NCBI GenBank assembly: GCA_945898015.1
Contig: CAMDGM010000001.1
Location: 99,534-163,533, forward strand
Length of the DNA stretch: 64,000 nucleotides
From: PVC group bacterium
GTDB lineage: Bacteria; Verrucomicrobiota; Kiritimatiellia; CAIKKV01
Direction of reading: 5' to 3'
Position numbers and translations under genes: made by a program. Position 1 is the stretch's first letter; each line of letters begins with the position of its first letter. A model generated the notes under the pieces. It worked only from the letters and a program-made list of their open reading frames with translations. It did no database searches and was not told the origin of the DNA. Positions 37,000 to 46,545 of this stretch are shown piece by piece.

Positions 37000-37407
37000 T
37001 CAGCACGTTCCGGTGTTGGCCGGGAAACTGTTTTTCACCGAATCCCGCATCAGCACGATAATGCTGAACACGCCAAGGACCGTGCCCAGCGGCATGAACA
37101 GGCATTCGATCCCCGCCATGACCAGGCAGAACGTGTGCCGTTTTCGCCGGGCCAGGCACCGGCCCGCCGCCACCATAAAACCGGCCAGCGTCCATCCAAC
37201 CACGATAGAGGCGACCGCAAAGATGATGAAAAACCAGGCGATGAACGAGGGCGCATCCCCCTTCACCTCCAGCTTGGCCGGAGCCAGCAGCATGACGAGG
37301 CCGAATACCAGGTGAAAAACCGGAAACAAGGCAAACACGGCGGTAATTCCGCCCACCACATAATGAAAAACAGACAACAACCGGAGATGCTGGTCGTCTT
37401 GATTCAT
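37000..37407 (-). CDS. membrane protein of unknown function
   Basis: 135 residues with about three membrane helices (GGITAVFALFPVFHLVFGLV, FIAWFFIIFAVASIVVGWTL, CLVMAGIECLFMPLGTVLGV). Opens MNQDDQHLRLLSVFHYVVGG, a small inner-membrane family seen widely in PVC bacteria without known function (from memory, not searched). 28 bases downstream of hypB in the same direction, possibly cotranscribed with the hyp genes. Confidence 0.6.
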   Translation of the reverse strand: MNQDDQHLRLLSVFHYVVGGITAVFALFPVFHLVFGLVMLLAPAKLEVKGDAPSFIAWFFIIFAVASIVVGWTLAGFMVAAGRCLARRKRHTFCLVMAGIECLFMPLGTVLGVFSIIVLMRDSVKNSFPANTGTC

Positions 37408-37435
37408 GGCCCGTCCTTTCAGTCAGCGTCACCCG

Positions 37436-38221
37436 TTAAACAACCAACCGTTCCAGATATTGGCACCACGCGTCCATGCCCGCACCGCTCTTGGCGCTGA
37501 GCTCAAAAACAAAAACACCGGGATGCACGCGCTGGATGAACTGCCGGCACCGGACAAGGTCCCAGTCCAGGTGCGGGACCAGATCCAGCTTGGTCAACAC
37601 CACCACCTGGGCGGCCGTGAACAACACCGGATACTTGACCGGCTTGTCCTCCCCCTCCGTAGTCGACAGTAACGCCACCTTGAAGGTTTCCCCCAGATCA
37701 AAGGCCGCCGGACAAACCAGGTTTCCGACATTCTCAATGAACAGAAGACGCGTATTTTCCTTCACCACCCGCGGCAGCACGGCCGCGACTTTCTCCGCAT
37801 CCAGGTGGCATGAACTGAGCGTCTCGATCTGCTCCACCGGCACGCCCGTCCGGGCCAGCCGGACCTTGTCGTTATCGGTATGCTGGTCGCCGGCGATCAC
37901 CGCGCAACCGACACGATCCCGGAGCCGTTCCAGCGTCCGCTCCAGCAGGAACGTCTTGCCGGTACCCGGCGACGAAATCAGATTCAACGCCACAATCCGG
38001 CGCTCCGCCAGCCAGGCCCGATTCTGAGCGGCAAGCCGGTCGTTATGCGCCAGCACCCGCTCCTCCAGCGGAATCGTCCGGTGATTCCCGGCCGAGGCGT
38101 CCTCATGGCTATGCTCATGGGCATGCATCACGCCATCCGCATGCGCATGCACATGGGGATGCCGATGCCCGCGAGCGGCAGCCGAGTTCAAAGCTGTTTC
38201 ACAACCACACTCTTTACACAT
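37436..38221 (-). CDS. hypB: HypB nickel chaperone GTPase
   Basis: 261 residues. N-terminal MCKECGCE (high-affinity metal motif CxxCGC), then a histidine-rich stretch of about 25 residues (HRHPHVHAHADGVMHAHEHS) for nickel storage. GTPase core: P-loop LISSPGTGKTFLLE, GDQHTDNDK, SCHLDAEKV (metal site), ENVGNLVCPAAFDLGE and TKLDL. Delivers Ni to [NiFe]-hydrogenase large subunits with HypA. Start overlaps hypA by 8 bases. Confidence 0.95.
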   Translation of the reverse strand: MCKECGCETALNSAAARGHRHPHVHAHADGVMHAHEHSHEDASAGNHRTIPLEERVLAHNDRLAAQNRAWLAERRIVALNLISSPGTGKTFLLERTLERLRDRVGCAVIAGDQHTDNDKVRLARTGVPVEQIETLSSCHLDAEKVAAVLPRVVKENTRLLFIENVGNLVCPAAFDLGETFKVALLSTTEGEDKPVKYPVLFTAAQVVVLTKLDLVPHLDWDLVRCRQFIQRVHPGVFVFELSAKSGAGMDAWCQYLERLVV

Positions 38222-38618
38222 CCTGGCGCTCCTCTGTTTCAGGCCGGACACGGTCGCCGTCCGGCTCCTCGTCATCGCCTTGAACTTCCATCGACTCGAT
38301 CAGGAATTCCCGGCCGCCCGTGATCTTGACGCGGGCGGAGCCGCACGCCGCGCAGCGGAAAAAGGCCAGCTCCGGCTGGGTTTCCTTTCCACAGTCCTCA
38401 CAGCCAATCAAAGCCGGCGTCTCCCGGATGACCAAATTCAGCCCCTCCAGGCTGGTGCCCTCGACCGCCAGCGGAAAAACGAATTCAAACGAAGCGCGAT
38501 CCACGCCGGACAAGGCCCCCAGCCGCACCGTCACCGACAGGACCTCGGCCGCCTTCTCCTTCGCCTTGATCCGCTCGATTTCGCCGATCAGCGCCTGCGC
38601 CAGTGACAATTCGTGCAT
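38214..38618 (-). CDS. hypA: HypA nickel chaperone
   Basis: 134 residues, longer than the usual 113-118 because of an acidic tail (DDEEPDGDRVRPETEE). MHELSLAQALI supplies the N-terminal His for Ni; the zinc site is CEDCGK...CAACGS. Works with HypB. One base separates it from hypE. Confidence 0.93.
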   Translation of the reverse strand: MHELSLAQALIGEIERIKAKEKAAEVLSVTVRLGALSGVDRASFEFVFPLAVEGTSLEGLNLVIRETPALIGCEDCGKETQPELAFFRCAACGSARVKITGGREFLIESMEVQGDDEEPDGDRVRPETEERQDV

Positions 38619-38619
38619 A

Positions 38620-39633
38620 TCAGCAAATCCTCGGCAAGACCTCGCCTTGCGGCACGTCCACCAACCGCCGGCTGCCCATCACCGTCTCCAGGATCACGGC
38701 GCCGCCCCGGTCATCCACCTCGCCGATGCGACACGCGCGCTGTCCCTCCGGAAGGCGATGCCACGTCTCCAGTATTCCTTCCCCAACCCCCGGTTCACAA
38801 ATCATGAGGAGGCGCCCTTCGCACGCCACGTTCAACAGGTCCAGCCCCAGCATTTCCGCCGCCGACCGCGTGCCCGGCGCAAACGGTAAAACAGCCTCGC
38901 GCAACAGGATTCCCACGGCCTGCCCCTCGACCGCCTCGTTCAACACCGACGCGATGCCGCCCCGGGTCGGATCGCGCATGAACCGGACCCCTCCGGCAAA
39001 AGCCGCCGCCGCTTCCACCAGGCGATGCACCGGCGCGCTATCGCTCACCGGGCCGCCCATGATGCCGATGCCCGCGCGCGCGGCGAGCACCGCCATGCCA
39101 TGGTCGCCCAGCGTGCCGCTGGCCAGGACCCAGTCTCCCGGCCGGAGACGCTCCGGGCCCAGTCGGAAACCCGGAATCGGGTCCCCGATTCCAGAGGTGT
39201 TGATGAACATGCCGTCACACTGCCCGCGAGCCACCACCTTCGTGTCGCCTGTCGCCACCCGCACATCGCACGCCGTGGCGGCGGCCACGATCGCGTCCAG
39301 CACACGGCGCAAAACCTCAAACGGCAGACCCTCCTCCAGAATCAACCCCAACGACAGCCACCGCGGACGGCCACCGCTGACGGCCAGATCGTTCACCGTG
39401 CCGTGAACGGCCAGGCTTCCGATATTCCCGCCGGGAAATTCAAGCGGCGTGACCACATAGCTATCGGTCGTGAACAAAAGCTCGCGCCCGGCGATGCTGA
39501 TCCGGGCCGCATCCGGCAATCCTTCCAAGGGACCACGCCCGAAACGCGACACAATCTCGTCGCGGATCAGATTCCGCGACATCACGCCGCCGCCACCGTG
39601 GGCCAGCTGAATACTGGTTTCCCGTTGTCTCAT
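38620..39633 (-). CDS. hypE: HypE carbamoyl-dehydratase
   Basis: 337 residues; dehydrates the carbamoyl group on its own C-terminal Cys to thiocyanate, giving the CN ligand of [NiFe]-hydrogenase. The chain ends PRIC with the required terminal cysteine. N-terminal IQLAHGGGGVMSRNLIRDEI and the AIR-synthase-like core (RDPTRGGIASVLNE, ATGDTKVV) are typical. ATGA overlap with hypD. Confidence 0.96.
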   Translation of the reverse strand: MRQRETSIQLAHGGGGVMSRNLIRDEIVSRFGRGPLEGLPDAARISIAGRELLFTTDSYVVTPLEFPGGNIGSLAVHGTVNDLAVSGGRPRWLSLGLILEEGLPFEVLRRVLDAIVAAATACDVRVATGDTKVVARGQCDGMFINTSGIGDPIPGFRLGPERLRPGDWVLASGTLGDHGMAVLAARAGIGIMGGPVSDSAPVHRLVEAAAAFAGGVRFMRDPTRGGIASVLNEAVEGQAVGILLREAVLPFAPGTRSAAEMLGLDLLNVACEGRLLMICEPGVGEGILETWHRLPEGQRACRIGEVDDRGGAVILETVMGSRRLVDVPQGEVLPRIC

Positions 39634-40739
39634 GCCCGCATCCGCCGTTCATATTTATAATACGCCGAACAGGTTCCTTCCGAACTCACCATGCAGGGAC
39701 CCACCGGATCCGTTGGCGTGCATCGTTGCGCGAACAGCGGGCACTCCAGGGGGCTGCGCTTACCCTTGATGACCTCGCCGCACAGGCAGCCGGGCGACTC
39801 CCGGCCCGGCCCCACGGGCACGTCAAACCGCTTTTCGGCATCGTAACGGACAAATTCATCCCGCAGCATCAGCCCGCTGTCCGGCAACTGGCCCAGCCCC
39901 CGCCAGCGCGCCGCCACCGGACGCAAATAGCGGTCCATTAACGCCCGGGCAATGGGATTGCCGTCCTCGTGAACGACCCGCTCATATAAATTCTCCACGC
40001 TAGCCCGCCCCTCAACCATCTGGTCGAGGATGGCGCACAGCCCGAAAAGAATGTCCAGCGGCTCAAAACCCGCTATGACGCACGGCTTGCGAAAATCGCG
40101 GGCGAACGGCTCATATGTCCTCGGCCCGATAATCGCACTGACATGAGCCGGACACAGGAACGCATCCACTTGAATCTCCGGATCGTCGAGCACGGCGCGC
40201 AGCGCCGGCGGAACCAGTTTGAAGGCGGTCAGCAGGGAGAGGTTGCCGATATGCTCCCGCAAGGCCAGATCGACCAGGCTCACCACCGGCGCAATCGTCG
40301 TCTCAAACCCGATCGCCAGGAACACGACCTCGCGATCCGGCCGCGCCAGGGCAAGGTCCCGGGCGCTCCGCGGCGAATAACACACCTCCACGGACGCCCC
40401 GCCGGAGCGGCATTCGCCCAGCGTTCCCTCCGAGCCGGGAACGTGCAGCATGTCGCCAAAGGTGGCGATCGTCACGCCCCGCCGGGCGAGCGCGATGGCG
40501 GCATCGATGTAGCCGGGCGCGGTGACGCACACGGGACAGCCCGGCCCGCTGATGAGCGTCACATTCTCAGGCAAAAGCTGGCGGATGCCATGGCGCCCCA
40601 CGGCCATCGTATGACTGCCGCACACCTCCATGATGCGGGCGCGGCCGCCGCGGGCGGCCAGGGCCGCACCCCGCGTTTTCAGCCGGTCGCACAGAGGCGC
40701 CGCAATCGCCGGATCCCGAAAAGAGTCCACATACTTCAT
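39630..40739 (-). CDS. hypD: HypD scaffold/iron-sulfur protein
   Basis: 369 residues. Carries the Fe(CN)2CO unit with HypC. Motifs CGSHTMAVGRHGI, GPGCPVCVTAPGYID, GFETTIAP and the C-terminal cysteine cluster (CLCGEVIKGKRSPLECPLF). All conserved cysteines appear present. ATGA overlap with hypC. Confidence 0.96.
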   Translation of the reverse strand: MKYVDSFRDPAIAAPLCDRLKTRGAALAARGGRARIMEVCGSHTMAVGRHGIRQLLPENVTLISGPGCPVCVTAPGYIDAAIALARRGVTIATFGDMLHVPGSEGTLGECRSGGASVEVCYSPRSARDLALARPDREVVFLAIGFETTIAPVVSLVDLALREHIGNLSLLTAFKLVPPALRAVLDDPEIQVDAFLCPAHVSAIIGPRTYEPFARDFRKPCVIAGFEPLDILFGLCAILDQMVEGRASVENLYERVVHEDGNPIARALMDRYLRPVAARWRGLGQLPDSGLMLRDEFVRYDAEKRFDVPVGPGRESPGCLCGEVIKGKRSPLECPLFAQRCTPTDPVGPCMVSSEGTCSAYYKYERRMRA

Positions 40740-40972
40740 GGGGAATGAACCTGCCAGGAATCCGCCAGTTCCTTGAAAAGCGCCAGCCGTTCGCCGGCTT
40801 CGTTCTCATCCAGCTTCTCAATGGCATAGCCGGCATGCACAATGACGTAATCCCCGACCCCCGGCGCCTTTACCAGGGAGAGATCCACCTCGTGCCGGGT
40901 GCCCGCTAATTCGCCAATCCCCATCCCGTCAGGACGGATTTCCTGAATCCTCATTGGAACGGCCAGGCACAT
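40736..40972 (-). CDS. hypC: HypC chaperone
   Basis: 78 residues from the ATG at 40972 (AAAAGGAG upstream). MCLAVPMRIQEI gives the essential Cys2, and VGDYVIVHAGYAIEKLDENEA is the family's second block. Brings the metal unit to the large subunit with HypD. 34 bases after the hypF stop. Confidence 0.95.
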   Translation of the reverse strand: MCLAVPMRIQEIRPDGMGIGELAGTRHEVDLSLVKAPGVGDYVIVHAGYAIEKLDENEAGERLALFKELADSWQVHSP

Positions 40973-41006
40973 TTTCAAAACTCCTTTTCCAGACTCGCAA
41001 CCGGCG

Positions 41007-43367
41007 TCACGCCCCCGCGACAATCGCCTGCCCCAGCGCCAGCCCGCCATCGTTCGGCGGCGTCTCGCGGTGCAGCAGGACGTTGAGCCCCATCGCTTCC
41101 AGACGCGGAACCAGCAAGTCGTTCAGAATCCGGTTCATGAACACGCCACCGCTCAGGGCCACCGTTCGATCTTCCGTGCGGGCAATCGCAAATGCTACCA
41201 TGTCCACAGCGGCTTCCGCAATAGCCACATGCGCGGCATAGGCCCAGGCCTCCGCGTGCTCCGGCGGCAGAACGCCGCATTCCAGCAGCCGGGCAAAGGC
41301 GTCGCGCCAGTCGATCCACAGCAGGCCGTCGCGCTCGACCGCCCGGTACGGCAACCGCGGGGCCGGGGCTCCGGCCGGATGCCGGCGCGCCGCCGCCTCC
41401 AGCCGGATCGCCGTCTGGCCTTCATACGTCGTCGTGTCGGCCGCCAAACCCAGCACCGCCGAAAACGCATCAAACAGGCGACCCGCGGCATGCGTAACCG
41501 GTGAATTGAGCCCCACCTCACACTGCCGCATCCAAACCTGCAACTCCTCTTCCGTGACACCCAGACGCTCCCGTAAAGCCGCCGGCATGGAAAGGCCCCC
41601 CCCAAAACAACGGCCTGCCAGCTGGCGCGCCGGCCGGCGAACCGCCGCATCACCCCCCGGCAACGGCACTCCTGAAAAGGAGGCCAACCGCCGAAACCCG
41701 CCCGGCCGCACGCTCAACAATTCCGCGCCCCAGATATGCCCGTCCTCGCCCAGGCCGGTTCCGTCAAACACGAGGCCCAGCCCCTCGCTGAAACCATGCT
41801 CGCCCAGTCCCGCCGCGGCGTGCGCATGATGATGCTGCACCTCCACCACGGGAACCCCGAGTTTTTCGGCGATTTCCCGGCCCACCCGGCTCCCTTGCAT
41901 ATCGGGATGCCGGTCCACCGCCACCACCTCGGGCACACGATGGACAAATCGCGGCACCGCCTCGGCCACCCGCCTCAAGGACTCCACCGCTTCCGGGGAC
42001 TCGAGATCGCCCACGTGCGGCGACAATACCACACGATCCTCGAACGCCACGGCGAGGGCGTTCTTCAGATCCGCCCCCATAGCCAGCACGCATCGCTTCA
42101 ACGGTCGCCCGAGCCGGACCGGGTTGGGCGCGTACCCCCGGGCCCGGCGCCAGATCTGGGGCTGGCCACGTTGAATAACGCCGATCGAATCATCATTGCG
42201 CAGGTTGATCTCGCGATCATGAAGCAACAGGTAATCCGCAATCCCGCCCAGCCGCGCACGAGCCTCGTCGTTCGAAAGACAGATCGGCTCGCCACCCTTG
42301 TTCCCGCTGGTCATGATCAGCCAGTCAAACGGCGGCACGGGATCCCCCGGTAGCGGCGTCGTCAGGAGGGCGTGAAGGGGCGTGGTCGGGAGCATGACGC
42401 CCAGGGTCGCGGTGTCCGGCGTGATCAGGCCCAGCGGCAGCACCCGATGAATCTCCGCCCCGGCCGGGATAGTAAGAATCACAATGGGCGCCGCGACCGA
42501 ACCCAACAGACGCTCCGATTGCGAATCCAAGGCGCATGTCCGACGCACCAGATCCAACTCGCGGGCCATCACGGCAAATGGTTTGTGCGGCCGATTCTTG
42601 CGCATCCTCAGCCGGCTCAACGTGTCGCCGTTGCGCGCCTCCGCCGCCAGTAAAAAACCACCCAGTCCCCGCACCGCGACAATGGCGCCGGCCGCCAGCG
42701 CCTGGCGGGCCTGCCGCAAGGGATCGCCTTCCACGCGCCGGCCGTGCCCGTCTTCCAGGCTCAGCCGGGGCCCGCAACGCGGACAGGCGATCGACTCGGC
42801 ATGAAACCGGCGGTCATTCGGGTCCTCATATTCGCGCCGACAATCCCTGCACAGGTCAAAGACCGACAACGTGGTGCGCACCCGGTCGTAAGGCATGCCG
42901 TTGATCACCGTGTAACGCGGGCCACAGCGCGTGCACGTCGTGAACGGATACCCATGCCGCCGGTCGGAAGGATCGAACACCTCGCGAAAACAGTCCGGAC
43001 ACATCGCCAGATCTGCGGGAACCATCGTCGGATCTGACTCGTCCCCGCCGCTTTCCAGAATGGTGAACTGCCCGGTTGTCGCCCACTCCGGAAGGCCGAT
43101 GTCCTCCAGGAGCACGGACGCGTCCATTCTCGCATTCGGGGGGAGGGCTCCGGGAAGCGCCTCCATGAACGCACGGATTTGCGGCAACGGGCCTTCCAGC
43201 GTCAGGCGGACGGAGCCGAACCGGTTCTGGACATGCCCGCCAAGTCCGGCATGACGGGCCAGGCGATACAGGGTTGGACGGAACCCCACCCCCTGCACAA
43301 TGCCGGTCAGGTCGTAGACCAACCGATGCACGGCATCCATTTTTTCATCCGCCACTTTTCCGCTCAC
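41007..43367 (-). CDS. hypF: HypF carbamoyltransferase
   Basis: 786 residues from GTG with GAGGAG upstream. Makes the carbamoyl donor for CN ligands. Domains in order: acylphosphatase (GIVQGVGFRPTLYRLA, about 20-105), two zinc fingers (CPDCFREVF, CTRCGP, CRDCRREY, CPRCGP), YrdC-like domain (KNRPHKPFAVM), and Kae1-like carbamoyl-transferase domain with VVEVQHHHAHAAAGLGEHG and LSGGVFMNRIL. First gene of the hyp operon. Confidence 0.96.
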   Translation of the reverse strand: MSGKVADEKMDAVHRLVYDLTGIVQGVGFRPTLYRLARHAGLGGHVQNRFGSVRLTLEGPLPQIRAFMEALPGALPPNARMDASVLLEDIGLPEWATTGQFTILESGGDESDPTMVPADLAMCPDCFREVFDPSDRRHGYPFTTCTRCGPRYTVINGMPYDRVRTTLSVFDLCRDCRREYEDPNDRRFHAESIACPRCGPRLSLEDGHGRRVEGDPLRQARQALAAGAIVAVRGLGGFLLAAEARNGDTLSRLRMRKNRPHKPFAVMARELDLVRRTCALDSQSERLLGSVAAPIVILTIPAGAEIHRVLPLGLITPDTATLGVMLPTTPLHALLTTPLPGDPVPPFDWLIMTSGNKGGEPICLSNDEARARLGGIADYLLLHDREINLRNDDSIGVIQRGQPQIWRRARGYAPNPVRLGRPLKRCVLAMGADLKNALAVAFEDRVVLSPHVGDLESPEAVESLRRVAEAVPRFVHRVPEVVAVDRHPDMQGSRVGREIAEKLGVPVVEVQHHHAHAAAGLGEHGFSEGLGLVFDGTGLGEDGHIWGAELLSVRPGGFRRLASFSGVPLPGGDAAVRRPARQLAGRCFGGGLSMPAALRERLGVTEEELQVWMRQCEVGLNSPVTHAAGRLFDAFSAVLGLAADTTTYEGQTAIRLEAAARRHPAGAPAPRLPYRAVERDGLLWIDWRDAFARLLECGVLPPEHAEAWAYAAHVAIAEAAVDMVAFAIARTEDRTVALSGGVFMNRILNDLLVPRLEAMGLNVLLHRETPPNDGGLALGQAIVAGA

Positions 43368-43452
43368 AACCGCTCCTCTCCGATAGGCGCCATCAAATTA
43401 CACCAGATTCGGCGGAAAAGCCATATCCGGGCAATGCCCGAAGGCGCCGCGC

Positions 43453-43481
43453 TTGCCGGGCGTCCGAAATCAGGCTATTGT
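43453..43481 (+). promoter_or_regulatory. predicted promoter of the ABC exporter gene
   Basis: TTGCCG (-35, 43453-43458), 17-base spacer, TATTGT (-10, 43476-43481); predicted start about 25 bases before the ATG. It lies in the 146-base divergent region shared with hypF, which also has a small GC hairpin (CGGGC-AAT-GCCCG, 43428-43440). Confidence 0.4.
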
Positions 43482-43513
43482 TCAGGTCGCGTCAGAACAC
43501 ACAAGGAACCCGG

Positions 43514-45394
43514 ATGCATTTCAACCGAAGCTTGGGCGGCATGGGTCGTTCGTACGGAATGGGCCACCTCGGCGAAGGGCAGGACGACAAACGTCCCAAG
43601 ATCGCACTGGAGCGGGCCCTACTCGGCCGCGTCTTCCGGTATTTCATCCCCTACCGAAAACCCGCGATCCTCATTCTCATCTGCATCGCCCTCTCCTCCG
43701 GCCTTGGGCTCATCGCCCCACTCCTCGTCCGCGCCCTGCTGGACCACGCCATCCCCGGCCACAACCTGCCGCTCCTCCACAAGCTCGTGCTCGGGCTCGT
43801 GCTCCTCCCCGTGGCCACCGGGCTCATCGGCGTGCTGCAAAACTACTGGAACATCCGGATCAGCCAGGGCCTGGTGGCCGACCTCCGAAACGCCCTTTAC
43901 ACGCACCTCCAGCGCCTGTCCCTCCGGTTCTACGCCACCACCCGCTCCGGCGAGATCCTCTCCCGCGTCAACAACGACACCGCCGCCGTCAACGGCGTCG
44001 TGCTCGGCACCTTCCTCGGGATCTTCACCAACATCATCACCCTCCTCGCCACGGCCGGCGTGCTCTTCGCCATGGACTGGCGGCTCGCCCTGCTGGCCTG
44101 CGGCATTGTCCCCGCCTTTGTGCTGCCCATGCGCCGCATCGGCCGGATCCGCCACCGCCTGTCCCGCGAAACCCAGGAAAAACAATCCGAGCTGCAGGGC
44201 GTCACGCAGGATGTCGTCAATGTGGGCGGCTTCCTCCTCATGCGCCTCTTCGGCCGGGCCTCCTACGAAGCCGGGCGCTTCCACGACGGCAACCAGGCCG
44301 TGTTCAGCCTCCAGCTCCGCCAGGCCATGGTGGGCCGCTGGATGTTCCTCTTCATCGGCATCGTCGCCGCCGCCGGCCCCGCCCTCGTCTACTGGTACGG
44401 CGGCAAACGCCTTATCCTGGGCGACACCGCCGCCGGGCTGAGCATCGGCACCATCATCGCGTTCGTGGCCTACCTCTCCAACCTGTACCGCCCCGTGGCG
44501 CAGCTCGCCAACATCTATGTGGACCTCCAGGGTGCCTTCGCCGTGTTCCTCCGGATCTTCGAATACCTGGACCTGAAGCCGGACGTCCAGGACCGCCCGG
44601 GCGCCGGCCCCCTGCCGCGCATCCGGGGCCAGGTCCGCTTCGAAGGCGTCACCTTCGCCTACCGGCCCGACCAGCGGCCGGCGCTGGACAACGTGTCCTT
44701 CACCATCGAACCCGGCCAGCTGGCCGCGCTGGTCGGCCCCAGCGGCGCCGGCAAAACCACGGCCACCTACCTCGTGCCCCGCTTCTACGATCCCCAGGCC
44801 GGCCGGATCCTGATCGACGGGCACGACCTGCGCGAGGTCACCCAGGACTCCCTCACCGCCCAGATGGGCATGGTGACGCAGGAGACCTTCCTGTTCCACG
44901 CCACAATCCGGGAAAACCTGCTCTACGCGCGATCCGGCGCTACGGAGGAGGAGCTGGTGGCGGCGGCCCGGGCGGCCTACATCCACGACTTCATCGCGGG
45001 CCTGCCGGACGGCTATGACACCCTCGTCGGCGAGCGCGGGTTCAAGCTGTCGGGCGGCGAAAAGCAGCGCCTGTCGATCGCGCGGGCCATTCTCAAGGAC
45101 CCTCGGATCCTCATCCTCGACGAGGCCACCAGCTCCCTCGACTCCCACTCCGAAGCAGCCATCCAATCTGCCTTGGTGCCACTAATGAAGGGGCGCACCG
45201 CGTTCGTCATTGCCCACCGGCTCTCCACTGTGCTGGCGGCGGATGTCATTCTGGTGCTGGACAAGGGTCGCGTCGTGGAGCAGGGCACCCACCAAAAACT
45301 CCTTGACCAGGCCGGCCTGTATGCGCAACTCTACGAAACTCAATTCCGAAAACATGACGATCGCCATCCTCATCCACCCGGAGTCTCTTTATGA
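43514..45394 (+). CDS. ABC transporter, fused membrane and ATPase domains
   Basis: 626 residues, a half-size type-IV (exporter-fold) ABC protein that works as a dimer. Membrane domain about 35-325 with six helices; ATPase domain about 370-615 with Walker A LVGPSGAGKTTATYL, signature LSGGEKQRLSIARAI, Walker B ILILDEATSSLD and switch His in VIAHRLSTV. The start at 43514 follows AAGGAA. Substrate unknown; lipids, peptides and drugs are exported by this group. Its stop overlaps the URO-D gene by 4 bases. Confidence 0.92.
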   Translation: MHFNRSLGGMGRSYGMGHLGEGQDDKRPKIALERALLGRVFRYFIPYRKPAILILICIALSSGLGLIAPLLVRALLDHAIPGHNLPLLHKLVLGLVLLPVATGLIGVLQNYWNIRISQGLVADLRNALYTHLQRLSLRFYATTRSGEILSRVNNDTAAVNGVVLGTFLGIFTNIITLLATAGVLFAMDWRLALLACGIVPAFVLPMRRIGRIRHRLSRETQEKQSELQGVTQDVVNVGGFLLMRLFGRASYEAGRFHDGNQAVFSLQLRQAMVGRWMFLFIGIVAAAGPALVYWYGGKRLILGDTAAGLSIGTIIAFVAYLSNLYRPVAQLANIYVDLQGAFAVFLRIFEYLDLKPDVQDRPGAGPLPRIRGQVRFEGVTFAYRPDQRPALDNVSFTIEPGQLAALVGPSGAGKTTATYLVPRFYDPQAGRILIDGHDLREVTQDSLTAQMGMVTQETFLFHATIRENLLYARSGATEEELVAAARAAYIHDFIAGLPDGYDTLVGERGFKLSGGEKQRLSIARAILKDPRILILDEATSSLDSHSEAAIQSALVPLMKGRTAFVIAHRLSTVLAADVILVLDKGRVVEQGTHQKLLDQAGLYAQLYETQFRKHDDRHPHPPGVSL

Positions 45395-46545
45395 ACCACC
45401 GCCAGCGCGCCCTTGCCGTCCTGCGTTACCAACCCTACGACCGCCTGCCCATCGTCCATTTCGGGTTCTGGGATGAAACCCTCCAGAAATGGGCGGACGA
45501 AGGCCACCTGTCCCACGCGGAGGCCGGCGCCTGGAGGGATGGAAACCCGACCGACGCGATCCTCAGCCGCAAGCTGGGGTTCGACTTCAACTGGTACAGC
45601 GCCTTTCACCCCTCCTACGGGCTGAATCCGGGCTTCGACCACAAGGTCATCAAGACCCTGCCCGACGGCTCGACACACATCCTGAACGGGGAGGGCGTCA
45701 TTGTGGTTCACTCCCCGACGGCCGGATCCATTCCCGCCGAGATCGAGCACCTGCTGAAGGATCGCCTGACCTGGGACACCCATTACCAATGGCGCTACCA
45801 GTGGACACCCGAACGGATCACCGCCCAGTCCGTCCGCGTGAACGACAAGATGGTGCGCTTCGATCAGGGCGGCCTGGAGTTCCTGAAGACCGGCACCCGC
45901 GACTATCTCTACGGCCTGCATGCCGGCAGCCTCTACGGCCAGATCCGCAACGTGCTGGGGGTGGAAGGGTCGAGCTACCTTTACGCCGACGATGAAACGC
46001 TCTTCACCGAAATCATCGACACGGTGGCCGACCTGTGCTTCCGGAACGTCAAGGCGGCTCTGGACTCAGGCGCCCAATTCGACTTCGTCCATTTCTGGGA
46101 GGACATCTGTTTCAAGAACGGCCCGCTGATCTCACCGGCCGTGTTCGAGGAAAAGGTGGGGCCCCACTACAAGCGCATCACGGACCTGTGCGCGCGGCAC
46201 GGGCTCGACATCTGCTCGCTCGACTGCGACGGCATGATCGACGCCCTGATCCCCACCTGGCTGAACAACGGGGTCAACACGATGTTCCCCATCGAAGTCG
46301 GAACCTGGAACGCGAGCCTCGCTCCCTGGCGGAAAAAATACGGCCAGGCGATCCGGGGCGTGGGCGGCATGAACAAGACCGTGTTCGCCCAGGATCGCGC
46401 CGCCGTGGACCGCGAGGTCGCGCGCCTGAAGGAGCTGGTCGCGCTGGGCGGGTTCATCCCCTGCCCCGACCACCGGATCGCGCCGGACGCCCACTGGGAC
46501 CTGGTCCGCTACTATTGCGACCGGATGCGCGACGCCTTCAACTGA
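45391..46545 (+). CDS. URO-D superfamily protein (uroporphyrinogen-decarboxylase-like)
   Basis: 384 residues. Opens MNHRQRALAVLRYQPYDRLP, the usual start of URO-D/MtaA-type proteins, with DFVHFWEDICFKNGPLISPAVF and a TIM-barrel pattern to the end. The superfamily includes heme-pathway decarboxylases and corrinoid methyltransferases. The HxC zinc motif of MtaA/MtbA is not seen: the equivalent strand reads SLDCDGMID, and a later CPDH is present. True HemE is unlikely because the N-terminal Arg-rich active site is absent. Coupled to the ABC exporter; its 3' end overlaps the convergent GH95-like gene by 8 bases. Confidence 0.8.
   Translation: MNHRQRALAVLRYQPYDRLPIVHFGFWDETLQKWADEGHLSHAEAGAWRDGNPTDAILSRKLGFDFNWYSAFHPSYGLNPGFDHKVIKTLPDGSTHILNGEGVIVVHSPTAGSIPAEIEHLLKDRLTWDTHYQWRYQWTPERITAQSVRVNDKMVRFDQGGLEFLKTGTRDYLYGLHAGSLYGQIRNVLGVEGSSYLYADDETLFTEIIDTVADLCFRNVKAALDSGAQFDFVHFWEDICFKNGPLISPAVFEEKVGPHYKRITDLCARHGLDICSLDCDGMIDALIPTWLNNGVNTMFPIEVGTWNASLAPWRKKYGQAIRGVGGMNKTVFAQDRAAVDREVARLKELVALGGFIPCPDHRIAPDAHWDLVRYYCDRMRDAFN

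Noticed and set aside
43619..45166. 515-codon open frame antisense to the ABC exporter
   Set aside because: Shadow frame: repetitive Glu/Gly/Val composition and no family motifs, while the plus strand has complete ABC signatures.
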